64,000 nucleotides of DNA from JALORV01 sp963754065. Its GTDB lineage: Bacteria > Pseudomonadota > Gammaproteobacteria > Burkholderiales > Burkholderiaceae_F. Positions 1 through 7,909 of the stretch are shown here, one piece after another (the stretch's first letter is position 1; each line of letters starts with the position of its first letter). The notes under the pieces were generated by a model. The model did not search any database and was not told the origin of the DNA. It saw nothing but the letters and a program-made list of their open reading frames with translations. Position numbers and translations under genes: made by a program. The stretch spans positions 1 through 64,000 of the forward strand of contig CAVWFH010000016.1 in NCBI GenBank assembly GCA_963754065.1, given 5' to 3'.

Positions 1-1
1 C

Positions 2-313
2 GTCTGCCGCGATTACGCTCACCTAGCGGTCGCGTTCTGCCGCTGCATGAACATTCCCGCACGCTATTGCACGGGTTACCTCGGGGACATGGGCACCGAG
101 CCGCCGTACGGGACAATGGACTTTGCCGGCTGGTTCGAGGCCTACCTGGGCGACCGTTGGTACACGTTCGATGCGCGCAACAACACGCCGCGCATCGGCC
201 GCGTCCTCATCGCCCGCGGCCGCGACGCCTGCGACGTGGCGCTGTCCAGCACCTTCGGGCCGAACACGCTGGAGCGGTTCAAGGTCTGGGCCGACGAAGT
301 GAAGGTGGCCTGA
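2..313 (+). CDS. Transglutaminase-like family protein, C-terminal part (5' end outside window)
   Basis: The frame is open from base 2, so the gene begins before the window. The first residues, VCRDYAHLA, carry the catalytic-type Cys of the transglutaminase-like (cysteine peptidase fold) superfamily, followed by IPARY and WYTFDARNN-type motifs and the PRIGR...GRDA tail typical of the bacterial family found in Anbu loci. The position that usually holds the catalytic His before the AW motif reads Phe-Ala-Gly here, so a full Cys-His-Asp triad is not visible in this part. The stop is 53 bases before the Anbu start, and the pair is probably one operon. Known Anbu loci also contain an alpha-E domain protein and an ATP-grasp-type protein, which would lie upstream of this window. 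The family call is firm; the substrate is unknown. Confidence 0.88.
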   Translation, partial: VCRDYAHLAVAFCRCMNIPARYCTGYLGDMGTEPPYGTMDFAGWFEAYLGDRWYTFDARNNTPRIGRVLIARGRDACDVALSSTFGPNTLERFKVWADEVKVA

Positions 314-366
314 ATGCGGCGCATGTTTCGCCGTTTCGCGAGGAGTCGATCGGTCAGGCGCGCCCC

Positions 367-1089
367 ATGACCTATTGTGTCGGCGTCAAGCTAGAAGAAG
401 GCCTGATCCTGGCCAGCGATTCGCGCACGCATGCGGGCGTCGATAACTACGCCAAGTTCTGCAAGATGACGGTGTTCGAGCGCGCTGGCGACCGGGTGCT
501 GGTGCTGCTTAGTTCGGGGGGGCTGGCCGCGACTCAGGCGGTGATCAACGTCCTGCGCCAGCAGGCCGCAGCCGAACCGCCGCACATCTGGAGCGTTAGC
601 TCGATGTTCGACGTGGCCAATCTCGTATCGGACGCGATGCGTGCCATCGAGCGCCGCGACGGGCCGTTTCTGGAAGCCAGTGACCTGAAGTTCAATGCGT
701 CGTTCGTCCTCGGCGGCCAGATCGCCGGTGAAGACATGCGTCTGTTCCGCTTGTATGCCGAGGGCAACTTCATCGAAGCCGGAACCGATACGCCGTTCCT
801 GCAGACCGGCGAGGCCAAGTACGGCAAGCCGATCCTCGACCTCGCGGTGACCTCGAGCGCGACGCTGGAAGACGCCACCAAGTGCGTGCTGGTGTCGTTC
901 GACTCGACGATGATCAGCAACCTCTCGGTGGGCATGCCGATTGACCTGCTGTGTTACTCGCGGGACAGCCTGCAGGTGACGATGAGGCGCCGGTTCGAGG
1001 AAGGCGACGACTACTTCGACGCGCTGACCCAGCAGTGGCTCGAAGGCACGCGAAGGGTCTTCCATGAGTTGCCGCCACTGCTGTGGTAA
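367..1089 (+). CDS. Anbu-type proteasome-like peptidase
   Basis: This 240-residue Ntn-hydrolase fold protein belongs to the ancestral beta-subunit (Anbu) family, relatives of HslV and proteasome beta subunits. The start MTYCVG places a Thr directly after the initiator Met as the expected N-terminal nucleophile. Asp18 in the SDSRT motif and Lys33 in KFCK match the conserved Asp and Lys of the active site when numbered from Met. The frame stays open upstream to base 67, but that part reads as a shadow of the transglutaminase gene, and the Thr nucleophile fixes the ATG at 367. It follows the transglutaminase-like gene, the usual Anbu partner. Its 3' end overlaps the convergent amidohydrolase gene by 79 bases. 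The physiological substrates of Anbu are not established. Confidence 0.93.
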   Translation: MTYCVGVKLEEGLILASDSRTHAGVDNYAKFCKMTVFERAGDRVLVLLSSGGLAATQAVINVLRQQAAAEPPHIWSVSSMFDVANLVSDAMRAIERRDGPFLEASDLKFNASFVLGGQIAGEDMRLFRLYAEGNFIEAGTDTPFLQTGEAKYGKPILDLAVTSSATLEDATKCVLVSFDSTMISNLSVGMPIDLLCYSRDSLQVTMRRRFEEGDDYFDALTQQWLEGTRRVFHELPPLLW

Positions 1090-1844
1090 TTCTCGCGACG
1101 CCACGTGCGCAAGAGCCTCAGTGCTTCGCGATGGCGGCCAAGCGCCTGCTTCAGCGAATCGACGAGCGTCGTTCTCAGCCGTTCCCAGGCGGCGCCGCCC
1201 TGTTCGACAAAGCGCTGATTGACCTCGAGTTCGATCCCGACGTAGGTCGCGTCCGGATGGTGCTTGCGCAGCAATGCCGTGAGTCCGTCGGCGCGCCCCT
1301 GGTACGGATAGTTTCTTCGAAGACGCAGATCGGGTGATAGCTTTGCGAGCGCCAGCATCCAGGCTTGCGCGAAGGCTGCCTCGCCGGGACGCCGCGGGTC
1401 ATAGAGCCAGGCGACATCGGCTTGCCTCAGCACGCCGTCGAGCATGGGCGTGAAGCTGTGCGACGCGACGTGGATCACGCGACTGCCAGCCGCAACTTGA
1501 TGTGCGATGTCGGCTTCGACCGCCTGGCGATGCGGCCGGTAGTAGCGATCGACAATGTCCTGGCGGTGAACTCGCGACAGTGGGCGTGTCACTTCCGAGA
1601 ACAGGTGCCGATGTCCGATCGACCGGTTCAGGTCGACCAGTAGCCGCGTTGTGGTGGCGGCGTGTAGCGGTGCACCGAACGCCTTTGCAATTGCACGGCC
1701 AAGTTCGAGTGTGCCGGCGTCCCAGCCGCGGTGGCTGTCGAGCAGCGCCTCGCGCCCCGAAAAGAGCGCGGCGTAGGCGCGCGGGACCACTCGTCCCCCG
1801 TGTTCACATGTGATGACAAGCCGATTCTTGCGCGTTCGTCTCAA
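1011..1844 (-). CDS. N-formylglutamate amidohydrolase family protein
   Basis: The protein has the N-formylglutamate amidohydrolase (HutG-like) signature: ITCEHGG near the N-terminus, SHRGWDAG, LLVDLNRS, HVASHSF and a C-terminal GIELEVNQ. These residues supply the metal ligands and catalytic Glu/His of the family, which hydrolyses N-formyl or related acyl-amino acids. The start chosen is a TTG at 1844, because GGAG lies five bases before it and the family similarity begins a few residues later. The frame stays open to 1961, which would add a low-complexity extension. No histidine-degradation genes are adjacent, so the true substrate may differ from N-formylglutamate. It is convergent with and overlaps the Anbu gene, an arrangement that probably limits readthrough. 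Confidence 0.85.
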   Translation of the reverse strand: MRRTRKNRLVITCEHGGRVVPRAYAALFSGREALLDSHRGWDAGTLELGRAIAKAFGAPLHAATTTRLLVDLNRSIGHRHLFSEVTRPLSRVHRQDIVDRYYRPHRQAVEADIAHQVAAGSRVIHVASHSFTPMLDGVLRQADVAWLYDPRRPGEAAFAQAWMLALAKLSPDLRLRRNYPYQGRADGLTALLRKHHPDATYVGIELEVNQRFVEQGGAAWERLRTTLVDSLKQALGRHREALRLLRTWRRENYHSSGGNSWKTLRVPSSHCWVSASK

Positions 1845-2023
1845 TTCCGCTCCAGCGACCCCACTTCCGAATGATCCTTGTTCTGTGGTTACGTTCGTGG
1901 ACCCGGATCCCGGATTGCCGCCGCAAGACGCGGCTCCCGACGTGTCCCCTGGTGCAGGCAACAGTTCAGCATTGTCTGTCAGGCAGGGCTGCCTTGGAAC
2001 CCGATGGCAATCCTCGAGCGAGA

Positions 2024-2293
2024 TCAGCGAGTGCTGCCGCGCCGCAGGACGCCCATCAGCGCCAGCAACATGACCGCGCCCGCGAACGAAACGATCAGGG
2101 CCGACAAGCTGAAGTTGCTTTGATTGATCGTGCCCACGCCTACTAGTGGACTGAGGAACCAGCCGGCGAGCATGGCGCCGACGATGCCGACGACGACGTT
2201 CAGGACGATCCCCTGTCGTCCGTCGGTCTTCATGAAGATGCTGGCGAGCATGCCGATGATGCCGCCGGCAGCCAGCCAGATGATGAAGTTCAT
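2024..2293 (-). CDS. GlsB/YeaQ/YmgE family stress-associated membrane protein
   Basis: This is an 89-residue, three-helix inner-membrane protein with the glycine-rich family pattern: MNFIIWLAAGGIIGMLAS, then a GRQGIVLNVVVGIVGAMLAGW helix and a final hydrophobic segment. The family is known as transglycosylase-associated or general stress protein, but no biochemical activity is established. It lies 28 bases after the alternative oxidase stop, with a GGAG ribosome site in the gap, so it is most likely co-transcribed as the second gene of an oxidase operon. No separate promoter is visible. Confidence 0.92.
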   Translation of the reverse strand: MNFIIWLAAGGIIGMLASIFMKTDGRQGIVLNVVVGIVGAMLAGWFLSPLVGVGTINQSNFSLSALIVSFAGAVMLLALMGVLRRGSTR

Positions 2294-2321
2294 AGAGAGA
2301 TCTCCAAGGATGAATGGTGGT

Positions 2322-2936
2322 TCAGGTCAGCTCATTCGCAAACTGGTGATTAACGTCCCGGTGATGGGCCTCGTCCGCACGGACTGCGAGGATGACATCA
2401 CGCAATGTCGCGTCGGACGCTAGCTTCCAGTAGTCAATGGCGATCCTGGGCGCCGGAACGTTGGGGTGGGTGCCTTTGTCAACGCCAGCCAGGTATTCCG
2501 AGTAGCTGGTAACCGCTTCCTCCTCGAAGTAACCCACGACGCGATGTGCGGTCTTGGAGGAGATCAGATAAAGCAGGAAAAAGAGGTTATAAAAAACTCC
2601 CTGCGCCAGCAGAATCAGAAGTCGCTCAGCAGTTGAGGGTCGGGCAATCTGTATGAACGTCATCAGGTGCATGCGTTCGTTTTCCGCCTCCTCAAGCAGC
2701 GTTCGGATCCAGCCGCGGTCGCTTTCCAGTCGACGCAAGGCGCGCAAATGCTGCAGGGCACCGCCGACCATGCCAGGCACGGCGGCAATCGTTTCGAGCA
2801 CAACCGCTCGATGGCCATACCGACGCGCGAAGACTGTGTCAGCGAAGAACCGCAGTGCCTTCGTGACGGCAAGTGCAACGCGATCGGAAAAATCCACCGG
2901 GTCGTGGTGTCGCTCGAGCTCAGGGGCATCAGTCAT
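2322..2936 (-). CDS. aox: Alternative oxidase (cyanide-insensitive ubiquinol oxidase, AOX)
   Basis: The 204-residue protein carries all diiron motifs of alternative oxidase: LET (Glu48), AENERMH (Glu87, His90), the EEEA helix (around Glu139) and RADEAHHRDVNH (Glu189, His192). Hydrophobic stretches around residues 105-125 fit the monotopic membrane-binding helices. It oxidises ubiquinol and reduces oxygen to water without pumping protons, on the inner face of the cytoplasmic membrane. The length is short compared with plant enzymes and normal for bacterial forms, which lack a transit peptide. AOX is patchily distributed in bacteria, so acquisition by transfer is plausible. The GlsB-type gene follows closely, and the region upstream holds a GCGCC-GTT-GGCGC inverted repeat near 3124-3136 of unknown role. 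Confidence 0.95.
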   Translation of the reverse strand: MTDAPELERHHDPVDFSDRVALAVTKALRFFADTVFARRYGHRAVVLETIAAVPGMVGGALQHLRALRRLESDRGWIRTLLEEAENERMHLMTFIQIARPSTAERLLILLAQGVFYNLFFLLYLISSKTAHRVVGYFEEEAVTSYSEYLAGVDKGTHPNVPAPRIAIDYWKLASDATLRDVILAVRADEAHHRDVNHQFANELT

Positions 2937-3153
2937 CGTGATGGGCAGTCACAGCTAGTTCTTCCAGAAACGGGCAAACAGCTCCAAGACGCAAAAGTCG
3001 AGCGGGAGGCGCTGCAATGGCTCGCCGGCGCGCCGCCATATGAACCGCCCTGTTTCAGCGCAGAGTATCGCTCGCCCGTTAAGACGGGTGCGGGCCGCGC
3101 GGCTCCTGGTGGCGCATCAGTCTGCGCCGTTGGCGCGCGCGGGGCATCGGCAG

Positions 3154-4779
3154 TCATGGGCGCTGCGGGGCTTTGAAGTCATCAGATCGTCCGCGCGATT
3201 CAGTCGGCGCTGTGACGGATGTCACCGGTGCCAGCCACCGGGACGGTGGCGCAGCGTTCGGCTCCGCAATCACCCTGACGATAGGTGCTGTCGACGCAGG
3301 CTTCAACTCTATGCGCGCATTGTCTGCGAGCGGCTTGCCAGGCTTTGCTGCCCGTTGTCGCGCCGCAAATCCAACCCGATGTGCCGGTGGGGTCGTGCGC
3401 GCCACGACGGGCCTCTCCAACATCCGTGCGGGCGGCTTATCGCCCGGCGCGGCATTGCCTCGCACGCTTGTTTCCGTCGGGGCCAGGGACGGAACAACCG
3501 CGACCGATGCCTTGGCCAGAACGTCGGGGGACACTTGCACCGCTACCCTGGAAACTCGCTGCGACTGAACGAAGGCCGTTGCCGGCACAGCGACCACGGC
3601 TCCGGGGACTCGTCGATTCGAATAGTCGACTTTGGTCACCTTTGTGTTGTTGTAGGTGTTGTTGATGACCGTGTTGTTGATGATCGTGTTGCTTTGGTTG
3701 ATGTTCTGGAAGTATCGGCGGCTGGTCGGGTAAGCAGGCTGATAGACCTCGCGCGGCCCCAGCGGGAACCACGCAACGCCTTTGACGGTGCCGGTGGAAA
3801 CGGACAGCTGAAAATTCTCGCCCCCGACAAACACAACGAGTGCCGGCGCGTAGTAGGCGCGAGTGCGCACAGGGCCGGGCACCCAACCCCATGTCCCGCG
3901 GAAGTTTGTCCAGCGGCCGTAGTGCGACACGGCGAAGCCCCACGGGGCGTCATCTACCCAGGTCCAACCCCAGGGGTCGATCCACTCCCAATGGCCGTCG
4001 CGGTAGGGTGCCCAGTCCGTGGCCACTGGTCCCGGGAACCAGACGTTGCCGTAGGTCGCGTTGACGCGCCAGGTACCGTTTGCATCGAGGTCCTGATAGC
4101 CGACGACGTCCTGCGATACGTAGCGGGCGGAGACCGATGTGTCGTAGCTGCGATCGCGTTTATTCGACCAGCGATCGAATGCGTCGAGGCGCGGCGTCGC
4201 GGCTTGCCGATACTCGCGCAAACCCGTTCCCATAAAGCGATAAGCCTGCCGCGAGTCGATGACAAACGCCGCGTCGTCGGCGTACACCTCGCCTCGGCCT
4301 TTGCGCACGACAATCGTGGTCGCAACGCCGTCGGGATCCACTGCGATCCGGTATTCGCCGGGCTGTCGAAGGGTAAAGGCGATATTCGGAGTGTCGACCT
4401 CCAACACCTGGTCAGGTTCGAGGTGACGCACGCGGACATTCAGTGCGCCCTGCGTCAGCTGCAGTTGAGCGATCTGATCGTCGAGATTGAGAATGGACAC
4501 GCTGGTACCGCCGCTCATGCGAACCGTGGCTCCACCGATCTGGATTTCGGTCCGCGCGCCGGGCTCCGCCCAAACTCGGTCGCCGGTCGTCAGCGGCCGA
4601 TTGAGCGATGCTTGTAACCAGTCGTCCTCACCGGCAGGCGAGAAACTGACCGCTCCCGACAAGTAACCGAGGCGTGCAATGCGCGCTGGCGGATCAGCGT
4701 TGGCCCAACCGCCGAAAGTCAGGGCGACGACACCCACCACGAGGACGAGCGCCCTGTGGCGGAGAGAAGTTTTAAGCAA
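3154..4779 (-). CDS. Exported FecR-like / DUF6600 domain protein
   Basis: The 541-residue protein begins with a signal peptide (about residues 1-28, cleavage after GWANA). Residues of roughly 35-190 resemble a FecR-type beta domain (GAVSF..., GDRVWAEPGARTEIQIGG). A Trp/Tyr-rich DUF6600 region follows (YGNVWFPG, WEWIDPWGWTWVDDAPWGFA, RWTNFRGTWGWVPGP), then an Asn/Thr-rich stretch and a Pro/Ala-rich, basic tail that looks disordered. Such proteins are predicted periplasmic or surface-associated, and no function is established. It stands alone: the next gene on this strand starts 300 bases away. The start follows from the signal peptide. Confidence 0.85.
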   Translation of the reverse strand: MLKTSLRHRALVLVVGVVALTFGGWANADPPARIARLGYLSGAVSFSPAGEDDWLQASLNRPLTTGDRVWAEPGARTEIQIGGATVRMSGGTSVSILNLDDQIAQLQLTQGALNVRVRHLEPDQVLEVDTPNIAFTLRQPGEYRIAVDPDGVATTIVVRKGRGEVYADDAAFVIDSRQAYRFMGTGLREYRQAATPRLDAFDRWSNKRDRSYDTSVSARYVSQDVVGYQDLDANGTWRVNATYGNVWFPGPVATDWAPYRDGHWEWIDPWGWTWVDDAPWGFAVSHYGRWTNFRGTWGWVPGPVRTRAYYAPALVVFVGGENFQLSVSTGTVKGVAWFPLGPREVYQPAYPTSRRYFQNINQSNTIINNTVINNTYNNTKVTKVDYSNRRVPGAVVAVPATAFVQSQRVSRVAVQVSPDVLAKASVAVVPSLAPTETSVRGNAAPGDKPPARMLERPVVARTTPPAHRVGFAARQRAAKPGKPLADNARIELKPASTAPIVRVIAEPNAAPPSRWLAPVTSVTAPTESRGRSDDFKAPQRP

Positions 4780-5079
4780 GTCGCTTCCTTACGAATCTGC
4801 GCGTCGACCAAGTCGGTCGAACCGCTTGGGCTGCGCAGCAGCGGATCTACCCGACACCGGGTTCGGTACCGAAACGGATCCGCGCACTGTGCCGCCTTAC
4901 CCCGTCTCGTCCTGCCGCGAAGATTTCAAGCACGATATGGAGGGCTGTGCCCGAGGTCTGTTCGGTAGCGCACCGATCAACTCCGGCCACACTCGTTGAA
5001 GAGACGTGCGGGTAACGCTATCAAGTAGGACAGGGCACGCCGCAGCGGAGGGCGCCCAGCGGTGAGATGCTGCGCCCGA
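4780..5079. other. Gene-free stretch upstream of the DUF6600 gene
   Basis: This 300-base gap separates the DUF6600 gene from the 3' end of the Crp-like regulator on the same strand. It should carry the promoter of the DUF6600 gene. I find no clear -35/-10 pair, no terminator with a T-run and no supported small gene. A GTGCG-GGTAA-CGC sequence at 5006-5018 resembles the regional inverted-repeat element only weakly. Confidence 0.5.
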
Positions 5080-5802
5080 TTACACGCCAGCCAGCAGGCT
5101 CGCGTAGGTGTCTTGATCGGCCTGGTAGCAGCTGCAGGATGCCGCTTCCATCCCTGGGCGGTTGAGGATCGTCACTTCACCGCGGTGGTAACTGATCAGT
5201 TTGCGCTTCTGCAGCGCGGTGGCGGCCCGTGTGACTCCTACGCGTCGGACGCCGAGCATGAAGGCGAGAAACTCGTGCGTCACATGAAACTCGGCGTCAT
5301 GCGCGCGGTCTTGCGTCATCAGCAGCCAACGGGCCAGCCGCGCCTCGACCAGGTGGAAGCGGGTGCAAGCGGCAGTCTGTGCCAGTTGACTGATCCGAAC
5401 TTGCATGTACCGATGCAGCAAGGTGCGCAGCGCTGCACTCAACCCAAGTTCGCGCGCAAATGTCCGGGCGCTCATCCGCCATGCGGGACCTGCACCTTGC
5501 ACCAGCGCGCGCAGTGGCGAGCGGTCCATGCCCAGGATCAGCGGCGTTCCAACCATTCCTTCGTTGCCGACCATTCCGACTTCGAGATTGGACGCTCCGT
5601 CGACCGGAATCATGAGCGAAATGAAACCTTCGGTCGGAAAGTACACGTGCGCAAGGCGCGCATTGGCCTCGTTCAGTACGGTACCGAGCTTGAGATCGAC
5701 GCCATCGCAGGCTGCAATCAGCCGCCCTGATACCCGCGCCGGCAGCGCGGCGAGCAGACGGTTCGGCGGCGCAGCGCGGCGATCGGTCGACACGGGTGTC
5801 AT
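5080..5802 (-). CDS. Crp/Fnr-family transcriptional regulator (first copy)
   Basis: The 240-residue protein has an N-terminal cyclic-nucleotide-binding-like beta roll (about 35-130, with LAHVYFPTEGFISL), a dimerisation helix and a C-terminal Crp-type helix-turn-helix (about 175-198, HEFLAFMLGVRRVGVTRAA). The phosphate-binding cassette for cAMP is not recognisable, so the signal is probably not cAMP. Cys146 (in QTAACTR) and a C-terminal CSCY pair are shared with the second copy at 15540, which could indicate redox or metal sensing. The ATG at 5802 is preferred because GAGG precedes it by about five bases and the beta roll starts soon after; upstream codons read through low-quality sequence. 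The gene stands alone on the minus strand. Confidence 0.9.
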   Translation of the reverse strand: MTPVSTDRRAAPPNRLLAALPARVSGRLIAACDGVDLKLGTVLNEANARLAHVYFPTEGFISLMIPVDGASNLEVGMVGNEGMVGTPLILGMDRSPLRALVQGAGPAWRMSARTFARELGLSAALRTLLHRYMQVRISQLAQTAACTRFHLVEARLARWLLMTQDRAHDAEFHVTHEFLAFMLGVRRVGVTRAATALQKRKLISYHRGEVTILNRPGMEAASCSCYQADQDTYASLLAGV

Positions 5803-6035
5803 CAAACCTCGAAGGGGCTGTGCGTGCACCCGCAGAGGTGCACGGCACTGAACAATGGCCAGACCGGCCACAAGAAACAGAATGAACGGTAGGCCGGTTC
5901 CGGTGATCTGTTTGTTCGCCAGCGCACGCACCGGGCAAGTTTTTCTGTTGCGAAGCGTGCCTTTCAACGGGGATGCGTGCGTAACACAGGCGCGGCGGCT
6001 GCGGAGCACTGGCCCGTTTGTTCCGCGTCGCGAAT

Positions 6036-6077
6036 GTGCGGCACCGTACCGACGACCTATTCCACTTCGCCGAAAGT
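6036..6077 (+). promoter_or_regulatory. Candidate Fnr-type activator site upstream of the BON gene
   Basis: GTGCG-GCAC-CGTAC at 6036-6049, then C and GAC, resembles the regional element GTGCG-N4-CGCAC-N-GAC with one mismatch in the right arm. Eighteen bases after GAC lies a poor -10 (GAAAGT, 6072-6077). It is weaker than the copies upstream of csbD and of the genes starting at 12380 and 15281. Confidence 0.4.
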
Positions 6078-6120
6078 GCGTCTTTAGAAGTTGACATTGA
6101 ATACAACCGGAGTACGAAGA

Positions 6121-6435
6121 ATGACCAACCTTGGCAAATATCTTTCCCCGCTGTTCGTTGCTGTTGCATTGGTGTCCGTCGTGGGTTGCGCGTCCACTCC
6201 GAAACAGGAAGGGACCGGGGAGTACGTGGACGACTCAGTCATCACCGGCAAGGTGAAGACGGCCATCCTGAATGAACCCACGCTGAAGGTGGCCGAAATC
6301 AATGTCGAAACGTTCAAAGGCGTGGTCCAGTTGAGTGGATTCGTCAGTTCGCAGGCAGCGGCCACGAAAGCCGTGGAGGTGACTCGCGAAGTCGGTGGCG
6401 TGAAGTCCGTCAAGAACGACATGCGGATCAAGTAG
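6121..6435 (+). CDS. BON-domain lipoprotein (OsmY-like)
   Basis: The 104-residue protein has a lipoprotein signal with lipobox VVGC at about residue 24, followed by a single BON domain (VDDSVITGKVKTAIL..., INVETFKGVVQLSGFV, A..A...VGGVKSVKNDM). BON domains are thought to bind phospholipid surfaces and stabilise the envelope; OsmY has two, this has one. The ATG at 6121 is preferred because GGAG lies before it and the lipobox then falls at the usual distance; an upstream TTG at 6091 is possible. A candidate activator element lies at 6036. The diguanylate cyclase gene follows 24 bases later and may be co-transcribed. Confidence 0.92.
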   Translation: MTNLGKYLSPLFVAVALVSVVGCASTPKQEGTGEYVDDSVITGKVKTAILNEPTLKVAEINVETFKGVVQLSGFVSSQAAATKAVEVTREVGGVKSVKNDMRIK

Positions 6436-6459
6436 GCGACTGCTGGACGCCGTCCGTGC

Positions 6460-7146
6460 ATGACGCCCTACCGCACGGCCTCCATGAACGAATTGGCGCT
6501 GCTCGCGGAAAGGCAGCGGACGCGCATTCTCGAGCGGCAGCTGGCTCTGCTAAAGGCAGATCTGCGGCTGCTCGAGCGAGCGCACGCGGAAACGCATCGA
6601 CGGGCCCACTTCGATGCGCTCACCGGGCTTCCCAATCGCTTTCTGCTGCTGGATCGCTTTCATCAGGCGATGGCGCACGCGACGCGGATGCGAACGAAAC
6701 TCGCGTTGCTCTACCTCGACCTGAACGGCTTCAAGGCCGTCAATGACGCGCTGGGTCATACGACCGGTGACGAGTTGCTCAAACGGGTCTCTGTGCGCCT
6801 GCTGGCCTGCATCCGGGCCAGCGACACGGTGTGTCGTCACGGCGGAGACGAGTTCGTCATTCTGTTGACAGAGGTTGCGGACGACGACGGGGCACTTCTT
6901 GCCGCGGAGAAGATTCGCACACACCTGGCTATCCCCTATGTCATCGGAACGACCGCGATCCAGTTGACCACCAGTATCGGAGTGGCGGTCTATCCGATTC
7001 ACGGACGCGAAATCGGAGAGCTTCTGCAGCGTTCGGACTCCGCCATGTTTCGCAACAAGGGCGACATGGCGAGCCGCCCCAGCATCTTCCACATCGACCA
7101 GACATCTGTCACCGTAACCGACGTATCCCGTCTGGGACAGGGCTGA
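6460..7146 (+). CDS. GGDEF-domain diguanylate cyclase
   Basis: The 228-residue protein has a short helical N-terminus rich in Glu/Arg/Leu (about 10-45, likely coiled coil) followed by one GGDEF domain. The domain includes DALTGLPNR, the metal-binding LDLNGFK (Asp87), the intact catalytic GGDEF (128-132) and an RxxD inhibitory site (Arg119-Asp122) exactly five residues before it. It should therefore make c-di-GMP from two GTP and show product inhibition. There is no membrane segment or recognisable sensor domain, so input may come through oligomerisation or a partner. The usual C-terminal AKxxGRN motif is degenerate (FRNKGDMASRP). ATG 6460 or 6484 could be the start. Confidence 0.9.
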   Translation: MTPYRTASMNELALLAERQRTRILERQLALLKADLRLLERAHAETHRRAHFDALTGLPNRFLLLDRFHQAMAHATRMRTKLALLYLDLNGFKAVNDALGHTTGDELLKRVSVRLLACIRASDTVCRHGGDEFVILLTEVADDDGALLAAEKIRTHLAIPYVIGTTAIQLTTSIGVAVYPIHGREIGELLQRSDSAMFRNKGDMASRPSIFHIDQTSVTVTDVSRLGQG

Positions 7147-7256
7147 ACTGTTGGCAAAGGAAGCTGGCTCCCCGCCGGGGGAAAGATGCGGGGAGCCAAT
7201 GAAAGACGACTTCGCCGGAACATTGCCCGGTGGCTCGTCGGGCACAGTGATCCGGA

Positions 7257-7481
7257 CTACGCCGAGTGAGTTGGCTGGAAGTCCTTGTGGGTTTCTTCAA
7301 ACGCCTTGATCTGCACTTCTGTTTGATCCTTGGTGATCCCGTAGGTCTCCTGGATCCGTCCCGCCAGCTGGTCACGCTTGCCGGCAATGGTGTCGAGGTT
7401 GTCATCGGTCAGCTTGCCCCACTTCTCCTTCACGTGCCCTTTGAACTGTTTCCAGTTGCCTTCAATGACGTCCCAATTCAT
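7257..7481 (-). CDS. CsbD family stress-response protein
   Basis: The 74-residue hydrophilic protein matches the CsbD family throughout: MNWDVIEGNWKQFKGHVKEKWGKL, DDNLDTIAGKRDQLAGRIQETYG. The family is induced by general stress and has no established biochemical function. ATG 7481 is set by the strong GAAGGGAA ribosome site just upstream and by the family N-terminus. An Fnr-type inverted repeat with a -10-like hexamer lies 137 bases upstream of the start, predicting a leader of about 105 nt. The same element at nearly the same distance precedes the genes starting at 12380 and 15281. Confidence 0.93.
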   Translation of the reverse strand: MNWDVIEGNWKQFKGHVKEKWGKLTDDNLDTIAGKRDQLAGRIQETYGITKDQTEVQIKAFEETHKDFQPTHSA

Positions 7482-7551
7482 GGTGTTTCCCTTCGTTGAT
7501 GCATGGGTTGGCGAAATGGCCAACAGGATGGCATTCGATTGATCGCAGACC

Positions 7552-7568
7552 GCACTTAACGAAAGTGC
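7552..7568. repeat. Perfect 6-bp inverted repeat in the csbD leader
   Basis: GCACTT-AACGA-AAGTGC lies between the predicted transcription start and the csbD start codon. It could be an additional operator or an mRNA hairpin. It has no counterpart at the same position in the other two genes carrying the shared activator element. Confidence 0.4.
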
Positions 7569-7593
7569 TTCGCGCGCTGGAGTCCGAACTTTC

Positions 7594-7636
7594 AGAGTAG
7601 CCGCCAGCAGCATTGACGGTCAGTGCGGTGGCGCAC
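7594..7636 (-). promoter_or_regulatory. Fnr-type activator site and promoter of csbD (shared element, copy A)
   Basis: On the plus strand GTCAGTGCGGTGGCGCAC spans 7619-7636. Read toward csbD it is GTGCG-CCAC-CGCAC-T-GAC, a perfect 5-bp inverted repeat with a 4-bp spacer, the same geometry as an Fnr box. A -10-like TACTCT follows at 7599-7594. This places the repeat centre near -42 of the predicted start, the class II activator position, with the CTGAC end standing in for a weak -35. The sequence is identical in all 18 bases to copy C at 15421. Confidence 0.65.
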
Positions 7637-7909
7637 ACACAGCTACCGTGCCCGACGTCTTGAACCATTCCAGTTGCGTCGAAACCGACGAGAGGTCGAA
7701 AGGTTGGCAGCACTAAGCGCGCCAGCAGACAGACCTGGATCCCGCTCATCCATAACCTGACGCCTATCAGAACCAGTAGGAGGGCGCGTGAACCCTGCAC
7801 TGGCTCAACAGAAACGGTGGTCCGCAACACGATCCTGGCAATGCTTAGTGTGTGTTTGGCCTGGCTTGCCGGGGCATCACTCCAATGACTGCCTCAACAA
7901 GGAATCAAA

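Noticed and set aside
2933..3157. Possible 74-codon gene upstream of the alternative oxidase
   Set aside because: Low-complexity Pro/Ala-rich product, no ribosome site and overlap with the likely oxidase promoter.
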